Source: Sciurus carolinensis
Lineage: Eukaryota; Chordata; Mammalia; Rodentia; Sciuridae
Direction of reading: 5' to 3'
DNA: 64,000 nucleotides
NCBI RefSeq assembly: GCF_902686445.1
Contig: NC_062224.1
Span: 46,561,156-46,625,155, forward strand
In this document: positions 22,260 to 34,356 of the stretch, one piece after another
Position numbering within the stretch: position 1 is the stretch's first letter
Layout of the letters: every line of letters starts with the position of its first letter
Program-made: the position numbers and the translations under genes
The notes under the pieces: model-generated
Databases searched by the model: none
What the model was told of the DNA's origin: nothing
What the model saw: only the letters and a program-made list of their open reading frames with translations

Positions 22260-22559
22260 CTCTAGAGCTTTAAAGTCAATGACATCTATGACAATGATTA
22301 TAAAAATTCCACCCTATGTAGTTTGGCATGATTATTTACCTAGAATATTATTTTCCACAGGATAAAGATCAAATTAACAATTACCCACAAAAGAGTTTAG
22401 CCCAGGGCTTGGTACTCAGTAGGTGTTAATATATGTTGCCTTTTTCTACTCTCCAATCTCCTCCTAGTTCTTCAACTCTTGGTGCAAATATTTCCTCCTC
22501 TGTGCTGCATTTTCGCCACGGAGTTGGCAGTTCCCTCCTCTTGATACACAAAATTATTT

Positions 22560-22735
22560 TAACATTGGCTTATCCATATTCTCATTATCTACTTGCTTGT
22601 CTGTCTTCCCATCTAATATGTGGCTTCCTCTGGGGTAAATGCCAATCTTAGTTACTTTTTTCCCCCAGGGCCTGGCACATACCACAATGTTGATAAAGAC
22701 TGTTTCAGAGAATGAATGAGTAAAGAAATACATCG
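22560..22735 (+). repeat. L2 3'-end remnant
   Basis: The stretch gcttgtctgtcttcccatct then cccagggcctggcacatacc then gagaatgaatgagtaaag matches the L2 3' end (prepared from stop-site style words such as cctggcacatagtagg and gaatgaatg). Confidence 0.6.
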
Positions 22736-23079
22736 AGACTAGAAATAATCTTAATTCTAAAAGGTGTCACACAAACAACATTAATAATATATTAGTAATA
22801 ACCAGAAGAATCAGAAATTATATCGTTACCATATATGATGTATCAAAGTGCATTCTACTGTCATGTATAACTAATTAAAACAAATTTAAAAATTTAAAAA
22901 ATAATAATATATTAATAAATAATACCAAAATTTTCTAAACTAAGTTTCACAAATAATAAACACAGTTTTTTCATTGATTGAAGGTTTCATTTTGCTATAT
23001 ATCATAGCAGTTGTCTTGAACAAGCTAAGAACAGGTTAACACATGTAGACACTAAGAAGTTCCTAGGTCATAGGAAGTA

Positions 23080-23399
23080 CAGGTTGAGTATCCCTTATCT
23101 AAACTTCTTGGGACTATTTCAGGTTTTGGATTGGATTTGGAATATTCACATATACATATTGATATATTGAGGACCAGATTCAAGTCTAAACACAAAACTC
23201 ATTTATATTTCATATACACTTTGCACACGTGGTTTGAAGGTAATTTTACACAAATTTTTTGTGTGCCTATATTTTCACTGCGATCTATCTTATGAGGTCA
23301 GGGGGAATTTCCTCCTGTGCAATCAAGGTGGTACTCAAACAGTTTCAGATTTTGGAGCATTTTGAATCTTAATTTTCATATTGGGGTCCTTCAATCTGC
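23080..23399 (+). mobile_element. Tigger-type MITE, copy C
   Basis: It begins caggttgagtatcccttatc. It then has aagtctaaacacaaaactca, tttatatttcatatacactt and tttcagattttggagcattt, and ends ttggggtccttcaatctg. This is a familiar nonautonomous DNA transposon with terminal words gttgagtatcccttatc and, in reverse, gattgaaggacccc. A TA dinucleotide flanks the left end, as expected for TcMar elements. Confidence 0.75.
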
Positions 23400-23824
23400 A
23401 AAAATGACTTTTGTTTCAACCCAACTTAAATTCTCTAACCAAGGCTCTCTCACTTTTGAATGAAAATGGAAAGTGTGATATTCTGTGTGTACAAGAGCAA
23501 TTGAACATTTCTAATAACACTGATACACTTAAGCATAAATTAGTTTCTCTAAAAAAGTAATTGCTTTGATTTTTTCATAAATTTGGCTGAAAAGAGATCC
23601 ATTTGTCCAAACACAAACAAATCAGGCACTGATATAAGCAGTGAGGAACCAACAGTGAAGAAATAAAGTTCCTTTTCTGACTCTAACAGCTTAGAAAAAT
23701 CTCAGAATTAATTCTGACAAGATTCTTCTTAGAGTTATTTATATTCCAAAGATTTTCCATATTGTATTACATAAATAACTAAGAGGGTTTCATGTTTCCA
23801 AAAATGGAGACAGGTTTCCACATT

Positions 23825-24285
23825 GGATTGTTTACTATAACTTGCTGTAACAAATTATTACACATATGTTGGCTTAAAATAACACATATTTATTATTTTA
23901 TAGTTCTGGAAATTATGAGTCTGAATTGGGTCTCGCTAAGCTAAAAATGAAGGTGTTGGCAAGGCCACATTCCTTCTGAACCGCTAGGGGAGAATCCATT
24001 TTCTTGCCTTTTCCAGCATCCAGGGGGAGAAGGGGGCCTGCATTCCTTGGCTCATGCCCCCTCCTGCATCTTGAAGGCAGCCTGGCAGTGGAGACTGTCA
24101 TCACATGTAATCCTGACTCTTCTGAGGAGGAGAGTCTGGTGATTATATTGGTCCCGCTTGGAGAACACAGGATACTCTTCCCCATCTCAAACAGCTGGTT
24201 CACAACTTTAATTCCTATTTTCCATGCAACCTAACATATTCACTTTTTGCAGATTAGGACACGGATGTCTTTTGTGGGAGAGTGG
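23825..24285 (-). mobile_element. ERVL-type LTR (MLT2-like), tentative name
   Basis: The plus strand reads ttgctgtaacaaattattac, tatttattattttatagttc, tggaaattatgagtctgaat, aggggagaatccattttctt, ccttttccagcatccag and gcattccttggctcatgccc, and ends near gattaggacacggatgtctt. This order is a common old mammalian LTR. The opposite-strand relic at 43425-43640 appears to be the same family. Confidence 0.65.
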
Positions 24286-24773
24286 AGAAACATGGTTCTC
24301 TCTATCTTTGTAGCAATCAGGCCAATGAGCCCAGGTCACATGTCTGACCCCAATGTGAAATGTGAAACAGCCTGATCTTTAGAAAGCAGTCCTCCTACCT
24401 ACTAGGATATACTCCTACCCACAACAGTCCCCTAGCATGTCACAGAGCACACATCTCTGCTCTGTTTCCAATTCTACCAGAGCAAGTTGCCATTTCCAGC
24501 TCATCAAGCCATGGTATCTTCTTGTCCTCAATGCCTCTAAGTGAATGATTTTTCTCCCTGCCATACACCCTATAAATGGAAAGCTCAATCCCTTTCCTAC
24601 ATTTTCCTATTCTGGTAAGGGATGTAACCCCGTTCCCCAAGTGATACACAAAAAATGAAAAAATGTGTTAATTATAGTAAAGGTCTACTTATCTATGTTC
24701 TGCCACTTGATCTATGTTACCTAAGCATACATACATATATTCATTCATTCTTCTGTTTTTAAGTTCAAAGGAT

Positions 24774-24776
<3 letters not shown>
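24286..24776. other. Unique-looking noncoding DNA
   Basis: No gene or repeat body is recognised here. Confidence 0.5.

Positions 24777-24809
<33 letters not shown>
24777..24809. repeat. (GT)n microsatellite
   Basis: About 16 GT units without interruption. Confidence 0.95.
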
Positions 24810-24811
<2 letters not shown>

Positions 24812-24863
24812 ATACAAACTCCTTGTGCATAAGATACAAACTCCCTGAGACTAAGACTTTTTC

Positions 24864-24947
24864 CCCCTTTCAGTGCTAAGGATTGTATCCAGGACCTCAC
24901 GTATGCCAAACACATGCTTTACCACTGAGCTACATCCACATCCCCCA
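24864..24947 (-). mobile_element. ID element, reverse
   Basis: The plus strand shows cagtgctaaggattgtatcc, aggacctcacgtatgccaaa and ctttaccactgagctacatc, the reverse of an ID body. The flanking tail is a short T-rich stretch on the left. Confidence 0.85.
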
Positions 24948-25944
24948 GAAGAAAGACTGGTTAACTTGCTAAACACAGAAACTTGGTGATTGCTGGTCAT
25001 CTCACCACAATGCAGAAAGCTTAGGAAGCAGTCTTCGATCATGATGATAAATTAAATGTTTCCGGGACTGTCTGCGCACAGAGTTGTGCAAAGATTTCCT
25101 CTTGTCAGAACTAACTGGAGAGAACAGTAAGCGTTTGGTCAGCTCTGGCCAAAGGGAGGTCACTCTGGGTCCTGAGATATCACCTTGGGGAGCAGCTGGC
25201 TCTTGGAGTACTGAGCTGGATTTTGGTTTGGGGGAATTAGAGCCAGCTCTTCTGTTTTTGACAACAGCCTTTGGCCACACAGAGGGCTACATTTCAGTTG
25301 GCATCAGTCAAGGGTGCAACGCCCATTTGGCCATATGGAGCAGATTTTCCAGCTCTCTGTTCCTACTGGCACAAACTTGTGACCCCTGGACTTGGAAGTA
25401 TCTACTGACAGCTAGCCCTAGTAACACAAGAGTTCCTTCCAGGTCATTGGAACTCATCTGTCAGTGCAGATCACTTACCTTAGGAACATCTCAAAATAAA
25501 GGTGAACATAGTATAGAGAAGAAGAATTCGTCCAAAGAGAAAGAACCAAATAGAGCAGTATTGCGTTCCTAATGCAGTTATTTATTCCCTAGAGCCTAGA
25601 GAGGTCTGGGGGATATTGAAAGCCCAATTCCTTTGCTACAGCCCTTCTCCAGCAGTGTAGCATGATCTAGGCAGAATGTATGGCCAGCTCCTAACATCAG
25701 ATTTCTTGTGACTGTTCATATATAAAATTAAAACACCTGTGTTTATAGTCATTCATAAGCAATGGAGGGGACTAACTTGCTCCACTAACTTCAAAAATTC
25801 TCCAATATGGTGGGAAAAACATATTGCATATCTTCATGAGAAGAGAAGCAGTAGTTGGTAAAGTCTTTGAGGCTGTGGTTTAAGAAAGAGTTGGAACTTC
25901 AGCCTGTACACTCCATTCCTCTCTGGGGCAGATGGGATTTCTTT
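24948..25944. other. Unique-looking noncoding DNA with the longest ORF
   Basis: A plus-strand frame of 162 codons (25084-25572) is the longest in the window. It has no recognisable domain, no clear splice context and ordinary noncoding composition. It lies opposite another open frame (25002-25280), which argues for low stop density and not coding. Confidence 0.45.
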
Positions 25945-26043
25945 TCTTTTCTTTTTTTTTTTTTTTCCGCAGTGCTGGGAATTGAACCTGGGGCCTTGTG
26001 CTTGACAGGCAAGCACTCTACACACTGAGCTTTATCAGCCCTA
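25945..26043 (-). mobile_element. ID element, reverse, with T-rich tail
   Basis: A T-rich tail is followed by cagtgctgggaattgaacct, ggggccttgtgcttgacagg, caagcactctacacactgag. This is close to the ID consensus and so relatively young. Confidence 0.9.
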
Positions 26044-26080
26044 GAATTTCTTTATTAAATATTTTGTCATGAAAACAATA

Positions 26081-26087
26081 ACACACA

Positions 26088-26122
<35 letters not shown>

Positions 26123-26128
26123 AAAAAA
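26081..26128. repeat. (CA)n followed by poly-A
   Basis: About 10 CA units run into 27 A residues. No SINE body precedes them, so the tract may be the tail of a lost element. Confidence 0.9.
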
Positions 26129-26389
26129 CAAACCACTGAGTACAGACTGGAAGATCTAAAGATGAAGAATTAGAAAGGCAACTACTGCCTAAACGCCTAT
26201 GCTTTCAGTATGATGCTAGAGACCAGGGATGCATTCTCACCTTAGCAAAAGTCTGTTTGGTTGAGATCAGCATCTAAAACATACAGCATGGCAATGCTTT
26301 AACGGTTTTGTCTACCTCCCAAGCCCTGCCATGGGTGCACGTGACCCAAGTGGCTTCTTGGAGGAGGCCCTCTGAATGACATGTTTAGT

Positions 26390-26640
26390 GATCAGTCAGG
26401 TTTAGCCAGTTGAGAAGAGGAAAGTCGCTCCAGGTAGTAGGAACAGTGTGTACAAAGCCATAATGTTGAGATTGAGCCTGGTGTTTTTAGGAAGCTCACA
26501 GTAATCACACAAGACTGGAATGTGGTACCCAGGCAGGGATGGGGGATGGGAGCCTGCACCAAAAATTCTGGGGATGTCACGCTGAGGTTCTGGACTTTAG
26601 TCAGGGGTCTAGAGCCAAAGATGTACACTGTAAAAAGTGC
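26390..26640 (-). repeat. Possible ancient interspersed repeat
   Basis: The words gaacagtgtgtacaaagcca and aggaagctcacagtaatcac, and later ctggactttagtcaggggtc, recall an old mammalian element with the motif gcaaaggc...cctggcatgtt. The strand and family are uncertain. Confidence 0.25.
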
Positions 26641-28865
26641 ATCATGTGTTAAGTGTGTTGGGGTTCAGTGCAGATCAAGAATAGCAAAGAAAGAGGGAGG
26701 GAAGAAAGGAGAAGGGGAGGAAGGGAGAGAAGAAGAAGTTGTAGCCTGCAGGGCACTACCTGCTGCTCTGGCCTCAGAAACTACTGGCACAGAGACAGAA
26801 GAGGCGAGGTGCTTCTTTAAGAAGCACAGGGCACTGCAGTACAGGAAAGAGGTCAGTCTCCCCTAGAAGGGGAGGCCAGGAAAGTTGTCAAAAGGGTGCT
26901 ACATTTGCAAATGGCATCGCAGGCAATGGGGCTGAGAGTGGTAACACTTGGAAGGAGGACTCTCTCTGTGGGGAGGATGGAATTACAAAGGAGGGCAAGA
27001 ACATGAGCAAAGAGGACGTGCTGGATGGAAGGTGGGCAGGAGAGGCAGGAAGACAGGCTGGCAGCAGGTATGTGACTCTGGACACGCGTTAGTCAATGTT
27101 AGACGATGAAGAGATTCTAAGCATCTCAGTCCAAAGCCTGACATGCAAGGGCAGAACATCTCCGAAAGCTGGAATGAGGTGTGAGAGACAGAGAAGACAA
27201 GGCAGCGGAGAGGGAGAGGGGGAGGAGGAGTAGCTCACGTTCCTGGCTTATTAAATTAACGTCCTCCTGACTGCCTCCAAATTACATATCAGCTGACGAG
27301 GTAACTGTTAGTGCGCCTTAAAATCTTTGTACCTAAATTTTTTTTCCAGAAAGATTTGCTTAGCATGGAAGCTATAGAAAAGCTTGCCTCCTTCCCTCCT
27401 CCTTTGGATCACTAGAGAAAGGAAGCCAGAAACTAAAACCTCCCCTCAGGGCACCTACTCAAAGATGTTATTAGATCATCAGAATGAGACTGTGCTCTTC
27501 CATCAGCCAGACTTCTTATCTGCTGCGAAGCACATTGTGCACACAGCAATAAAGCTCTGGGCTGCCTTGTCTCCTCACGTGTTTCAGCAGAGGTAGAGCT
27601 TCTTAGACAGCAGGGCTTGGAAACCAAAGCACCACCTTAACCCCATATCAGGGACATCTGCTTCCACGTGACTCACCACACACTTCCTCCCAGACCTGAC
27701 CAGAGGGGAAGGTTCAGTTGTGACAACCAGCACCCGCCCTTCCGCTCCCCACCCCACCCCCAGGCGCAGTCCCTTGCACTGTTTCCTGGGAGGGGCTGGT
27801 GAGCACAGCATGTAAAAAGGGCCTGGCATGGACACCAAAGCTAGTTCTTGCTTCTGCTTTGCTTCCACATCTAATTCATCCTTTTATACTGGTGACTGAG
27901 CTTAACTTACAGTCACTGACATAGTGACAACACGACACCCCTCCTGGGATCTTCCTAGAGAGGAGCCCATGTGAGGTGTCATACCCCACAGACTGGTGGC
28001 TAGTGAATTGGCCCAGTGAGGAACTCACTCAGGCATGGATGAAGGAACAGTTCCTGCCTCTAGGGAACTTCAGGTTTGGTCAAGGAGCTGCCTTAGTTCA
28101 TTAAGTAAATGTTTACTGAGCACCTACTATGTGTCAGACAGTATTCTAGGGCTTGGCATAAAGTACAAACAAAACAGAAAGAAACCCTTTACCTCATGGT
28201 AGTCAGATTCTAGTATACCGTGAGGATAGAACTTTTCCACACTTTATGAATAAAAGGAACAGAGTCAATGACATAAGGCAAAGACAAAGTGATGCTGCAT
28301 TTAGAGGGAAGAAGGAAAAACAAAATCAAAAACAAAACCAACTTCTTCCTGGAATTACAACAGTAAGGAAAGAGGAGTCTAAAAACTGTGTTAAAACTTA
28401 AATATGCTTTTAAGGTTCAAGTACTTATTATCTTTAAAGGATGGTCACAGGACATTCAAGCATTCTCAGAAACAGTGCTTCATCTCGTGTTTATGACAGT
28501 TCTCCTTTCATTCCCACAGAATGGTACATGGGAGATTTGGCCATGGAGGCAGACACTAGGAATGCAAGGGTAGCAGAGCAGGTGGGGTTCAAAGGTCATG
28601 TTAAGATCCTCCTAACAGTCAAGTTTATAATCAACTCATAGTAATGGTCTCCCAGGCTAGAAAAACACACACTTGCTTCAAACCCTTATCAGGTTTTCTC
28701 CCTTGGTAGTTGTACATGTTACATTTCTCCCTTTCATTTCTCTCTACATAATCTAAAGTTCCTCCATTCTTCTCTCACCCACCATCCACATTCTCTTTCC
28801 ACATATGAGAATGACATAGAGATCAGGCATGAGAGAGAAGCAGAGGCATGTGGTATAAGGAGTCA
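26641..28865. other. Unique-looking noncoding DNA
   Basis: A purine-rich stretch lies at 26680-26740. Around 28090-28220 the phrase tactgagcacctactatgtg marks an old LINE or SINE fragment of uncertain family. No gene is recognised in the remainder, although 27240-27345 is less repetitive and holds several short conserved-looking words. Confidence 0.4.
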
Positions 28866-28866
28866 G

Positions 28867-28960
28867 GGGCTGGGGATATAGTTCAGTGGTAGAGCACTTG
28901 CCTAGCATGTGTATAAGGCCCTGGGTTCCATACCCAGCACCCCCACCTCCAAAAGAGAGA
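28867..28960 (+). mobile_element. ID element, near consensus
   Basis: The stretch ggggctggggatatagttca, gtggtagagcacttgcctag, catgtgtataaggccctggg, ttccatacccagcaccccca is almost the full ID consensus with A and B boxes. It is followed by a purine-rich tail to about 29020. Confidence 0.95.
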
Positions 28961-29564
28961 AGAGAAAAGAAAGGAAGGTAGGAGGGGAAAGAGAGTGAGA
29001 GAGAAATAAAAAGAAAGAGTTGACTTCTTAGACAGGTAACACCTTAATCCTCAGGTACACATAGCTGACAAGGCTTAAGAAAACTATGTTCTTTGTCTTT
29101 TTAAAAAATCCATCTAATATAACTAAATCATAATCGTACCAGACACTTTTTATAAGAACAAAAATCCAAAACTCTTAGTCTTTTAGTTGCTACTATTGTC
29201 GTTGGTCTCCCCACAGTATTGCAAACACATTCTGAAATCCTCAATAGTTACCTTATATTCTCTTAGTTGAAACTCAAAGAGAATTCACCATCCCTTCCTG
29301 GGTTTCTCTTTGGGTTTTAGAAAACCACCAGTCTCCAATGTAGTTAGGATCTAGAAGGCAGAAAAGATTTTAAAAATTATCGGATGTAACTTTCAAAGTT
29401 GAAATACACACATGTGAGATGGGATGAACTGGTTTAAGTCAACAAATAACAGACTGTCTTCTACTTTATCAGTATCCCTCCTTGCCCTTTGACCTAGCCT
29501 AGCAGAATTTGAAATTGACATACCATTTCTTTAATCCTCTAGTTTTATAATTAATATTGTGCTG
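28961..29564. other. Purine-rich tail then unique-looking DNA
   Basis: An A/G-rich run to about 29020 follows the ID. The remainder has no recognisable gene or repeat. Confidence 0.5.
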
Positions 29565-29632
29565 CTGGGATTGAGCTCAGGGTCTCATGCATACTTAGCA
29601 CATGCCCCCCCACCGAGCTACATCTCCAGGCT
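29565..29632 (-). mobile_element. ID element fragment, reverse
   Basis: The plus strand shows tgctgctgggattgagctca, gggtctcatgcatacttagc and ccaccgagctacatctccag, a reverse ID with a small internal deletion. Confidence 0.8.
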
Positions 29633-30540
29633 GTATTTGCTCATTTAAATTACAACTAAAATTGCCTTGATGGAATCCACTTGAACTTGGCTTCACTGGA
29701 CACATTTGCTATTAGCTACTGCAAACAAACAAATTACCCTTATTTCTGCAAAGCACAGTTCCCTTTCTTGCCCAACACCCACTGCAGTACTGTGGCAAGC
29801 TATGTGAAACAAGTATTGCAAATAGTTCACCCACATATGCAGAGGAAGCAATGACATCCACACACCAAAGTAGATATGCAGTAAGAAGGGGAAAGTGTCA
29901 ATTACCCTTACTTTATCTGGGCAAGAGGTAGCAAATCTAATTATAACGGATGAACAAACTATTTTCCCCCAAGGGTGCATTGAAAATTTCCAAGATCTTG
30001 AACAAAAATGAAAAAGTGTTGTATTTTTTAATAATGTCGTATTAGCTAATTCAGTTTGTGAATGCTTTACTGCTGTGAGTCCATCTGCTCCTGGAGACTG
30101 TCTCCCCTCTAAGGATGACGGATTGCTTTGTTCCCTGGACAAGACTGCTGCTCCTACAGTGCAGCTTCAAAAGCCAAAGGTCACCATCCTTCCCAGATGA
30201 TCAAATGCTAGGTGTACTGTGGCAGGGGCAGTCAAGCAACTGAGGATGCACTCAGAGCCCCACTTGGGCTTCTGCCTTATCATCTGCCTTCTGGACACCC
30301 CAGGATCCCAAATTTGCCCTGCTTGGCAGCAGAACAAGACAATGTTCTTGCAATTTTCCTTTGTTCCTCTCTCTGCTTCACTTAAGCAGGCGCTGGCCTT
30401 AGTTTGTTTCTTCCTGTTATAGCAGCAACAAAAGGCATACAGAAATGCATACACAACTATACTATAAGTCTTAGAAGCTCTTTTTAAAACAATGTCTACC
30501 TACAAAGAAATCTAGTAACTACCCCCCATAAAACTCAAAG
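29633..30540. other. Unique-looking noncoding DNA
   Basis: A minus-strand frame of 149 codons (29693-30142) is open but shows no known domain. No repeat is recognised. Confidence 0.45.
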
Positions 30541-30544
30541 TATA

Positions 30545-30763
30545 AATATGCTCTGTTGCCCAATAGATGGGCATATATTTACACATATTAAAACCTATCC
30601 ATTCGGTGGACTATTAGCCATTGAAAAAGATAAATATGAAGCAGAAAAAGATATTAAGACTGCAGTGCATAGCAAACCCTCATGAAATACCACTGGTGAA
30701 TGGCAGAATTTAAAACTACCAAAGTGCTGATTACAACTTTGCCAAAAGCATGATTGTGAATGG

Positions 30764-30811
<48 letters not shown>

Positions 30812-30840
30812 GCACGCGCTACAAACAAACCTAAAGAAGG
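30545..30840 (+). repeat. Possible old L1 3' UTR fragment
   Basis: The order cattcggtggactattagcc, attgaaaaagataaatatga, gattacaactttgccaaaag resembles an L1ME-type 3' region with the embedded GT repeat that such elements often carry. Confidence 0.45.
30764..30819. repeat. Alternating GT/CG tract (Z-DNA-prone)
   Basis: Fifty-six bases alternate purine and pyrimidine without a break: GT units followed by a run of CG and CA units (gtgcgcgcgcgcacgcgcac). CG runs of this kind are rare in mammalian noncoding DNA because of CpG decay. Confidence 0.95.
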
Positions 30841-30849
30841 ATTTGGTCC

Positions 30850-33800
30850 ATTTTTGCTAAGTTCTAGGGTTCAATGGAAACAGAATGATATCACTCTTAT
30901 TTAACATATCCACCAATTTAGAATGACAGGATGCCAAGACTAGAAAATACAAGTAAATGCAAATTTACTTATTAAAAGAAATTAAGTGATCCACCCATGA
31001 TCAGACTCACAGGCAGGATCTCCCTGCTCATACACCTCTTTTGAAATAGAGCACTCGATGATGGATTCCTACAAAAAAAATCAGGGGTTCTAATAATGAA
31101 TATTCACTATCCAAATCCCTAAAGTTAAAAGAGTATGCTCAGAAAAACATGCCTTCAAAACACTCAAATATTTCCTAATAACCATCTTATCACTTGAGCC
31201 TCCACTCAAAAATGCATCTTTGTTCAACATCGGCATCTATGCCCAATCGTGCCTATGAATGGGTTGCATTTCCATAAAACGATGTGTGTCTGTTACAAAG
31301 CGAAACTGCAAAACTTGCCCCAAAATACAAAATTGCATGAGAGAAATAAAACAACGTCATAGAATTTCCCCAATAAGAGATTAAACAATAGCAAGTGAGG
31401 ACTGAGCAGTTTGATTAGGAAGCAATAATTTAAGAGAAAAATTAAATGTTGGCAGTAAGGTAGCAATTTCAAGAGTGATTTTTCACATTAAAGAAACAAA
31501 AATGCTCCAAAGGAAAATGACCAACAAGATCCTGAATGTTTTCGTAACATCTGACATTTTTGTGATGTGATGGAAATGTCAAATGTGGTAGGAAAAAATA
31601 GGACAATGCAGTGATTTGATAGATAATTAAAAGAAACCATATTTAAATTCATATTCATTAGCCAAACCAGTCCTAGGGCCAATAAGTGGAAGATATAAAG
31701 AAATAGATTTGATCTTAGCTTAAGGGGAATTTTTGAAACACTGCCCCAAAACTTTACTCCTCTCAAAACAACCAACACTTGATATTTGTACTCTTATTCT
31801 AAGAGTTGGTCACAGCCACACTAATCACCTAAATTGTGTTAAATGCAAGTTAAAATAAACTTATTTTCAGTTGATTCTTTTCAAGATACTCTCCCAAGCT
31901 CTTTCTTTTTTCACTGTATTGTCCCCATTTAAGTGTATCATCTGAAGTGGCCTTTTTCTGGTTCTAATTATTCTCGGGTAACAAGGACCTGCTGTGTAAT
32001 CTCCAGAAAGAATTTTTTTAAGTTTAAATCAGTACTATGGAGTATATTTATATCATTTTGAGCCAAGTACACATTTTAGAAGTAGGAACTTCTGATCCAC
32101 AATATGCAATAAATACCAGGGAACATCATGTTTTGTTTTGTCTGTCATGAAAACCAATGCATTTTATAACTTTGGTTTACACAGAATAAAAATAAAGCTT
32201 ACAACATCACAAATGTCTATTTGTTCCAATTCTTTTAAAAAGTGTAAAAGCATAATGTATTTACCATTTCAAATTATGTAAGTTTCCAGTTGAGGCAGTC
32301 TATTTTATTTGAACTATGAGGAAAATCTTCATACGGTTGTTAATAGTTGCCAATTCGCATATCATGATTAGTTTCATCATCTGTAGTTATCTGGGGTTCT
32401 ATATAATTCGTGATCTCAACTTTACCTGAGAACAGTCAAGCTGGCTGAATTTTCCTATGTTCAAAATGTTTATTATATGGAAATAGTTAATATTCAGGGT
32501 TGTCTAGCATCCATTTAGATAATGAAAGCTATTCTACTATCATAAAAATACAAGGCTTCATTTTAGAAGCATCAATTATTCAGTGGAACAGTTTCTTCTA
32601 GAAGAGTAAGAAGAGTAAAAGGATATTTTCCCTCAAATTGAATTGCAATATTCCATTGTAGAAAGATATTTTCTTTTACTTTGCAATCTGCAACAGTGTT
32701 AGGAGTCCAAGTAACTGACCATGAACAATTTTAAACATGTAGGATAATAAAACTTTAAAGATTCATTTGACATGAACTCTTCAGCTTCTGTGACCAAAAT
32801 AATAAACAATTTATGATTCAATTTACTTACTAATCCTGTCTCAGAGGTCAAGAACAAGTTTAATGACTCAGTGTTTCTGTTAAATTGGCCTACCTCTCAA
32901 ATGAGTATAAATTGATGGCTCAGGATTAGGCCATGTGACTAATAGTTCTTTCCAGGTTTCCAAGGACAGACAGCAAATCCCCCTTCTCCCCAGGGTCAGC
33001 AGAGGATGAACAGCAAAGATTACAGAATTTCTGCCATGTTCTACTGTAGGTACAAACTTGAATTATCTCACCATTGATGTCTAGGAACAAGAGGAAAAAT
33101 AAGCTCAAAATCATCCTTTCAAATGTTTGAGACTCATGCTAAACAAAAAGGTGAGCTGTCCTGCTCTGGTTGCCTTCCTGGAATGAAATTAGCAAGTTTG
33201 AAGAGCATCAGTCAATGAGCAAGGAGGAACTCAAGGATCAGGAATTTCCTGACCTAGCTCATTCACGGAGGTCACCAACAACCTCGGATAAAAACCTCAG
33301 CTATTTTACATCTATAAAAGGAGGTTCCTAGGCTGTGTAGCTTCATCAAGCCATAGGAAACAAAAATATCACGAGTCTGGCTCCCTGATTTTGGCAAGCT
33401 GACTTGCAAGCAGACGTTCAGCAACATTAAGACTGCTTTAAAAGGAAATGCATTTGTAGACTTACTACCAACCATAAGAGATGATGTGATTATGATGACA
33501 GAGCAGAGTAACTCTCCCAGGTTCTGCTGGGCAGTTGCCATGAGACCCGATGGTGGCAGAGCATCCCCAGCAAGTAAGCAGGTAGAACTCAGGAATCCCA
33601 TAGAAGGCATTCAGCCACTGCCACCTTGGACCAAGTTTCATGGGCTTGCTTAACTCCTTTACTTTTGTGGATAATGGGTGTAGGAACAAACCTGGAAGCT
33701 TCCTAACAGCCTTAAATGAGACAATCAGTGTCAAGCACACAGCATGGTGCATGACCTGAAATGTTCAGGGGGTGTTGCTATTATAACAAGTAGGACTGAA

Positions 33801-34010
33801 CAACTTTCAACTTTCTCTGAACCTTTAGGGAGGCTACATTCAATGCCTTCTCTTATTAGAACTGATCCTTTCCACCCAAACCTGTGAATCGGAATTAGTT
33901 TTTGTTACTGTGAAAATATAGAAAAGGTAATGATTCAGAATGTAGTATTATACATTTCTTTCATAACAAGTATTCCAGAACAGATATGATGCATATGGTT
34001 TTGGTTCAAT
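30850..34010. other. Long repeat-poor noncoding stretch
   Basis: More than 3 kb contain no recognisable young repeat. Most of 31000-32900 is A/T-rich with dense stops. 33100-33780 is less A/T-rich and has an open frame of 112 codons on the minus strand (33272-33610) without a recognisable product. Confidence 0.45.
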
Positions 34011-34014
34011 GGTC

Positions 34015-34196
34015 ACTAACACTGACACAGAGTTTATGACGTGCCAGGCACTCCAAGTCTTTTCCATATGAAAACTCCTGTGAGCCTCATAATAATCCTA
34101 TGAGGCAGTAACTATGCTCATCCCCATTTTACAGACTGGGAAACCAAGTGTCAAGGGCAAGCCAGGTTTCAAACCAGGTAGAGCAGCTCTAGAGAC
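34015..34196 (+). repeat. MIR SINE remnant
   Basis: The order tatgacgtgccaggcactcc, cataataatcctatgaggca, atccccattttacagactgg, gtttcaaaccaggtagagca is a clear MIR core. Confidence 0.88.
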
Positions 34197-34304
34197 ATAT
34201 TCTGAAGCATAACACTACAGGACCTCTATTCTGTGCGTTTATTTGGAAGGTGGGGGAGAAGAAGGGAAAACACAGTCTAGGAGATTCTCCTCTCTCCTTC
34301 TCAG

Positions 34305-34355
<51 letters not shown>
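34305..34355. repeat. (CA)n microsatellite
   Basis: About 24 CA units, one of the longest dinucleotide tracts in the window. Confidence 0.95.

Positions 34356-34356
<1 letters not shown>

Noticed and set aside
25084..25572. Longest open frame (162 codons, plus)
   Set aside because: There is no recognisable domain or splice context, and an open frame lies on the opposite strand over the same bases. This length is expected by chance in 64 kb.
28867..28960. tRNA gene
   Set aside because: A and B boxes are present, but the body is a tRNA-derived ID SINE with an A-rich tail and no full cloverleaf.
29693..30142. 149-codon open frame, minus strand
   Set aside because: No domain or splice context, and surrounding sequence has noncoding composition.
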